Positions 59,271 to 64,000 of a stretch of DNA of 64,000 bases are shown in pieces. The number at the start of each line of letters is the position of its first letter. Position 1 is the first letter of the stretch. Source of the DNA: Panagrolaimus kolymaensis (Eukaryota > Nematoda > Chromadorea > Rhabditida > Panagrolaimidae); contig JAJQJQ010000102.1 of NCBI GenBank assembly GCA_028622995.1, forward strand, positions 1-64,000. Reading direction: 5' to 3'. A model generated the notes under the pieces. It did no database searches and had not been told where the DNA came from. It was given only the letters and a program-made list of their open reading frames with translations. The translations under genes and the position numbers were made by a program.

Positions 59271-60746
59271 AGGTATTTTTCGGATTAAAAAAATGATTGT
59301 ATTAAATTCACAACGTTAGTGAGAGAAAAATATAGAAAAAGTAGGATTTATCAAATATATCTGTAGAAGATTATAAATTTATGAAAAGTTTAGATGGCGA
59401 ACATTTCAATCTGCAAACTACGTTTGTGAAGAAAAATAAATAAAGTTCAGCGGCAAACGAAAAATTAATAAATTAAATTAATACAATACAAATTTAAATA
59501 AACAATAGCATTCCCTCTTTTTAAACACTTAAATAACGCTAATCTTAACCGTTACAATAAATGTTTTATTTCTTTTCATTTTACTGTTTACTTGTATAAA
59601 AGGCAATAGCGCTTATTGAAAACAAAAATTGTTCTCTTTTAAAATCATCATAAATTGGGAAGTCATGCAAAATGATTCAAACATTTTTCTCTCCTTCTTT
59701 TTTTCATTTTTAACAAAGAACTTTTCTTTTGTTTGAAAGGTGATTAAAAAAATTTTATTTTGAATATTTTATTATTGTTTTTTTTTTGATTTTTAAAAAA
59801 ATATGAAACAAACGATTGGCAATGATTAATTTTAAAAGCAAAGTTAAAAAAGGTTTAAAGATTTTTCAAATTTCATTTTTGTTTGATTTATTTTTATTTT
59901 TAGTACTTGCATTTAACTGTAGCAACCGCTGGTTGTGTAAACGACAAAAACGAAAAAATTATTTAGCTTTACACTTAAAATGAAAAAGAATGCAAAATTA
60001 AAAAAATATATTAATGCTTTAATATCCAATTTATTAGATTAAATAAAGGAGACCGTAAAAATAAGTGTTTTATTTTCCTGCTTTTAATTTGCCTTATAAA
60101 ATTTTCTGGCAAATAAAAACAAAAAAATATTTCGTGGATTTTTTTATTCTTTTCTTTTTTCCTTCTGCGAAAAAAAGAACATAGAAAAAATGATTACGTT
60201 ACGATGAATCAAAATCAAATTTTTTACTTCCATCAGCCTTTTACATTTTTTTTGCGTGGAAAAATTTTTTTCTGATTCGTTGATTCACACCAAATTTTTC
60301 TTCCCGTCTATTTTTTTTTTTCAAAAAACAAAAAGCTTTTTTAGTTTTTGAATATTTTTAAATCCTATTTTTATGTTCTTTTGAATGTAAAGTATATAAA
60401 ATAGCTCATTACCCAATTTTTTGGGAATCAAAAACAATTCTTACCATTTAGTTCTAAAAAAGTTTGAGTTTTACGAAACCATGCTATTTATTTTGTGGCC
60501 TTTTAGATCGAACATTTTTCAGAAATCCATGTGTTCGGAAAAACACAAAGTATTTTATGATAAATAACAAATTCATCAAAAGATGTGACAAAGAAAATGT
60601 TTACTTCACTTGTTTCTGTCCTATGGGAGACAACGAAAAATTAAAAGAAAGAAAAAATGATTGAATTTTTACTTTTATTTTTGAAACAATTAATTTACGA
60701 AATTTTTTGTCAAGCAATAAAAAAAAAACAAAAATATAACCATACA

Positions 60747-61024
60747 TATTTTTTTTAACCTAAAAAGCGAATAATTATTCTTTCCAAAACAAAAGAAAGC
60801 CCTTAAAATTTCAAAAGTATAATAAAATTTCACAATTATATAATGGCTGCTCGGTCTATTAGTTTTGCAATTTTTTTTTCGAATTAACTTACTTACTTAG
60901 TCATTTTCTTATAATTAGTTAATTTATGGCGCAAACAAAACACAAAAATGATAAAAGAGCAAAAAATGAAAGTGCTGAATATCATCTTATAGTTGCCTTC
61001 AAAGTTAGCTTTAAAATAAGCTTA
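60747..61024 (+). repeat. 0.27-kb dispersed repeat, copy B
   Basis: Second copy of the repeat at 58691-58964, same orientation, about 2.06 kb downstream, with small indels. Confidence 0.85.
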
Positions 61025-63054
61025 TTAAATTTCCAAATGGAAAAAAATAAAATGAAATTAAAAATTTTTTATCAAAAAAGGAGGAAATTAAAATTTTAAA
61101 CGACGTGTTTTCGCACATCCGCGTCCATCCATTTTCAAAGTTAGTCTCTTTCTTTTCCATGAATTATATTACTTTTACTTTTAGAAATTCTTACTTACTT
61201 GTTTGTGTCTCATTTTTCATTAATAAAATGAAAAAATAAGTGACTGACATTTATAATTTTGATAAATAAAAAAAGGAAAAAAGAAGGGCTGTTGTAGTAT
61301 ATTTTTTTTTATTTGTAGTATAAAATAAATGAATGTTTCTTCTTTCCATTTTTCTTCTTTTTTCTTTTTTCAATGGAAGCCATCAAATTAATTTTTTATT
61401 TTAGAAGTTTTATCGCCTTTTTTTGAGCCCTCTTTTTTTTCTTCTCCCCCGCAGCCACAGCCATAAGCTTCATTTTAGATGGCTGAGTATTTTCTCTCTC
61501 CCATTTTTTTTTCGTAGCCTTTTATTATTGGAATATCTCTTTTATATTTAAATCTTATTTTTTTGTTGGTGGATTTATTACTCTTCCGTGTTTTCTTTAT
61601 TTACTTGAAAATCGAAACAAAAAAATAGGTATTTGTTATTTTTTCTTTCATTCGTTTTTTTTAATAATAAATGGAAGATTCTTGGGTTGCTTACTTTTCC
61701 CTCAATTTTATTTGTTGTTTTCGTTGCTCCGCCTTGCCTATGAAGCTTTGAACGAACTTGGACTTCGAGAAAAAGAGTTTTTAGTTTCTTTGCAAACAAA
61801 TTTTCACACACACAAGCACGCTTCATTTTTTTTTCTTTGGAAGGAAGAAAGAATACATATTCCAGGTTTTCTAAAAAGAAAGGAAAAACCTTGTTTTCAT
61901 ATTCAAAAATAAAAAAAACCGTGAGAGAAATTTTAAATAAAAAACTTATGTTTAGGTATTCTTTTTGTTTCATTTTTTTTCCTTCAGCTTTTTACGTATT
62001 CGTGTATCTTTCTTCTTTTTTTTCCTTTTTTGAATAATTTAAATAACAGAAGAAAAAAAAGATACAAAACACGTTAAAAAAATGGTGAAAAAAAATTTAA
62101 TAAAAAAAATTGAGTTACATTTACTTACTTTTTTCAAAAATGAAAAAATGAATGTTACCCATTTTTCATTTTTTCTGCGCGGTTATATTTTTTCCTTTTA
62201 CATCACTTTATTTAATTTCATTTTTTCCCTGGGTTTGGAAGCAACAACTCGAAAGTGTTTTTTATTATATTTTTTCAAAGGGCGGAGAATAATATTAAAC
62301 TAAAAAACTTAGTTATAGTTTTATTCTTTTCTGACATATTTTGACTTACTTCTTTCTGACTTGAGTTAAAAACTTAATATTAAAAAACAAAAAAGAAACA
62401 AGCTCTTTTTTTTTATTTTTTTACTTTTTTTTTGCAACCTAACCTTTTCAAACCAACTTTTATTTAATAAAGAAATAAATTTTTTTAAAGGTTACAGTAT
62501 TTCCTTTTTTTTCTTGGCCTTTTTTAGGTGCTAGTTTTCTATTTCTAAATTGTTAATCTCATGTTTCTTTTTCTTCATATTTTTCGAACTCGTAAACTAC
62601 GTCTGCGTGGAGCTCGTCTTTGCACTTTCATACTTTTTTTGTCTATTTTTTATTTCTTTCACCAAAATAAAAAAAATATTTAGTTCTTCCTAAAAAAAAT
62701 TTTTGTTGAAAAATTTTAATATACTCTTTTTTATCCCTAAAAAAACCCATAAAAAACATGGAAGGGTAGGGTAATCAATGGCATCCATCTTTGTATCCTT
62801 TATATCCGCCTTTAAAAAATGTGACGGCGACAATGAAGCTTTTTTTTTACTATTTTTGTTGTTGGGTTTTTTTTCGTTCTTTCCGGAATCTCCCTCTCTT
62901 TTTTATCCTTAAATGTTTTTTTTTGACGAGTTTGACCTTTTTTTTCTTTCGTTCATAAAACTTTGACTGACAGAAAAGTTTCTGTTTTTCAATTTGCTTA
63001 ACTCACATTTTTTTGGGTTTCAATTTAGTTAAGTTAAATTTTTTATTTTTTTAG

Positions 63055-64000
63055 ATGCAAAATAATATAAGTTTACAAATTTTATATGATCGATATAAAA
63101 ATGCAACCACTCTTGAAAAATTGGCCGAATATGTATGTTCCAAATCCAAATCCATCACTCCTTTGCCGGATTTACAATGCACTGAATTTCCCATCAAACA
63201 TTCGATTGGTGCTGAAATTTTTGTAGCCACTGCATTTACATTATTAATAATTTTTGCATTAATTGGTAATTGCCTCGTTATGTGGGTTATACTTTATTCA
63301 AAAGCGATGAGAACGAGCTTCAATTTTTTCTTATTTAATATGGCTATCGCAGATTTTTTAATGGCTTTATTAAATGCGGGTTCAACATGGTCATTTAATT
63401 TTTATTATCAATGGTATTTCGGAAATTTTTGTGCAATCAATCATTTTTTTGGTGTTGCTCCTACGTGTGTATCCATTTTTACTATGATGGTAGTCAGCTG
63501 GGATCGGTAAGGGAAAAATTATGCAAATTTCACAAAAATTTATCATTTTGTCCCTTGACGCCAAAATTTGCATTTTTATAATACTGTTTTTGAAATTATT
63601 AATATTTTTCGTTTTATTTAAAAAAATTTCACTCACATGTTTAATATTTTTTTGACTTTAATTTATTTTTTATTTTTTAATTTTGCAGAAGTTTGGCAGT
63701 GGTGAATCCTCTAAGGAAGCGACAATTAAGCGCTAAAAAAACTACAATTATAATAGCAGCTATATGGATTTTGGCTACATTGATATCTTTGCCCGCTGCA
63801 ATTCCAGCGAGATTAGATAACCAATATTTTTATTCTAAACCCAAAAAACAACTTAATGAACGAACGATATGTCACAATGATTTTAAATATAAATTCTTGT
63901 AAGTATTTATAATTTTATAGAAAAAAACAAAAAAACAAAGTTATTTCCTTCGCTTTTTTTTCTTCGATGTTGTTTCATTTTTGATGTATGCGACCAACCA
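63055..64000 (+). CDS. Tachykinin-like neuropeptide receptor, 5' part
   Basis: Two exons seen, 63055-63506 and 63689-63898; the gene continues past the window. The ATG sits directly after a TTTTTAG acceptor, so the 5' UTR is spliced or a leader is trans-spliced. Residues about 50-77 are TM1 (with G-N-C-L-V), then a basic loop, and TM2 with N-M-A-I-A-D-F-L. Trp-Tyr-Phe-Gly-Asn-Phe-Cys leads into TM3, ending D-R-S instead of D-R-Y. TM4 is I-I-I-A-A-I-W-I-L-A-T-L-I-S-L-P, preceded by P-L-R-K-R-Q-L-S-A as in tachykinin receptors. An extracellular loop follows with E-R-T-I-C, the partner of the TM3 Cys. It is a rhodopsin-class G-protein-coupled receptor in neurons or muscle; the ligand class is inferred. 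Confidence 0.78.

Larger units (their letters stand above)
57991..63054. other. Repeat-rich gene desert
   Basis: About 5 kb with no supported gene. It holds two copies of a 0.27-kb repeat (58691-58964 and 60747-61024) and shortened relatives of the 1-kb repeat (59095-59270, 59625-59800, 60180-60360). The final kilobase, pyrimidine-rich, is the presumed 5' region of the neuropeptide receptor gene. Confidence 0.5.

Noticed and set aside
61578..62303. Several 66-131 codon frames on both strands
   Set aside because: Phe/Lys/Ser-rich frames in homopolymer-dense DNA, overlapping on opposite strands, no homology seen.
1..64000. tRNA, rRNA, spliced-leader RNA, let-7-type miRNA, CRISPR or bacterial operon
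   Set aside because: I looked for T-loop GTTCGAATC-like blocks, leader-like GGTTTAATTACCC and regular spacer repeats and found none; the region is eukaryotic.

Overview
The window is animal nuclear DNA, very AT-rich (about one quarter to one third GC by eye), with protein genes broken into small exons. Most introns are about 40-160 bp with GT...TTTCAG or TTTTAG ends. Together with the gene content (cyk-3/USP32-type protease with EF-hand-like region, gut-esterase-like enzyme, rapidly evolving F-box-like gene, caudal/pal-1 homeobox, degenerate chitinase-like protein) this points to a nematode, perhaps a free-living or parasitic clade IV worm. The organism call is inference. I saw no bacterial operon, CRISPR array, rRNA or tRNA.

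Layout. 0.8-7.1 kb: three Ser/Thr-rich secreted or membrane mucin-like loci, one on the minus strand and two on the plus strand, the last interrupted by stops. 10.4-18.4 kb: compact gene block with BLOC1S1, an F-box-like protein, a secreted trypsin-fold protease, a serpin (minus) and the ciliary GTPase ARL6. 21.9-25.0 kb: a caudal/CDX homeobox gene, preceded by 3.4 kb without a recognisable gene. 26.4-30.9 kb (minus): a complete 12-exon USP32/CYK-3-type deubiquitinase. 32.1-33.1 kb: a possible bZIP factor. 35-35.9 kb (minus): a small cysteine-containing secreted protein.

36.3-42.7 kb is a 6.39-kb DNA transposon bounded by CACTG-type 13-bp inverted repeats and flanked by TA. It holds a nearly intact 778-codon C2H2-type protein gene, parts of other reading frames, and a nested 701-bp inverted-repeat element with a TT duplication. 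43.2-51.6 kb carries a catalytically degenerate GH18 chitinase-like gene, a receptor fragment, a carboxylesterase ending in HDEL (minus), and a small secreted protein. 54.3-56.3 kb (minus) is a cytochrome P450 with a one-base frame break. The P450 lies between two direct repeats of about 1.05 kb. The right-hand repeat runs into a retroelement (BEL/Pao-like) gag zinc-knuckle fragment. 57.7-63 kb is repeat-rich and otherwise empty. From 63.06 kb a tachykinin-like neuropeptide receptor begins and runs off the window.

Exon boundaries were assigned by hand from splice sites and frame continuity. For BLOC1S1, F-box, protease, serpin, ARL6, caudal, USP, GH18, esterase and the small secreted genes every exon phase closes, which supports those models. 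I found no convincing multi-gene novel system. The best leads are the nested transposon pair, alternative last exons of the deubiquitinase, loci with in-frame TAA codons followed by open coding-like frame, the P450-flanking direct repeats, and a perfect GC-rich hairpin.
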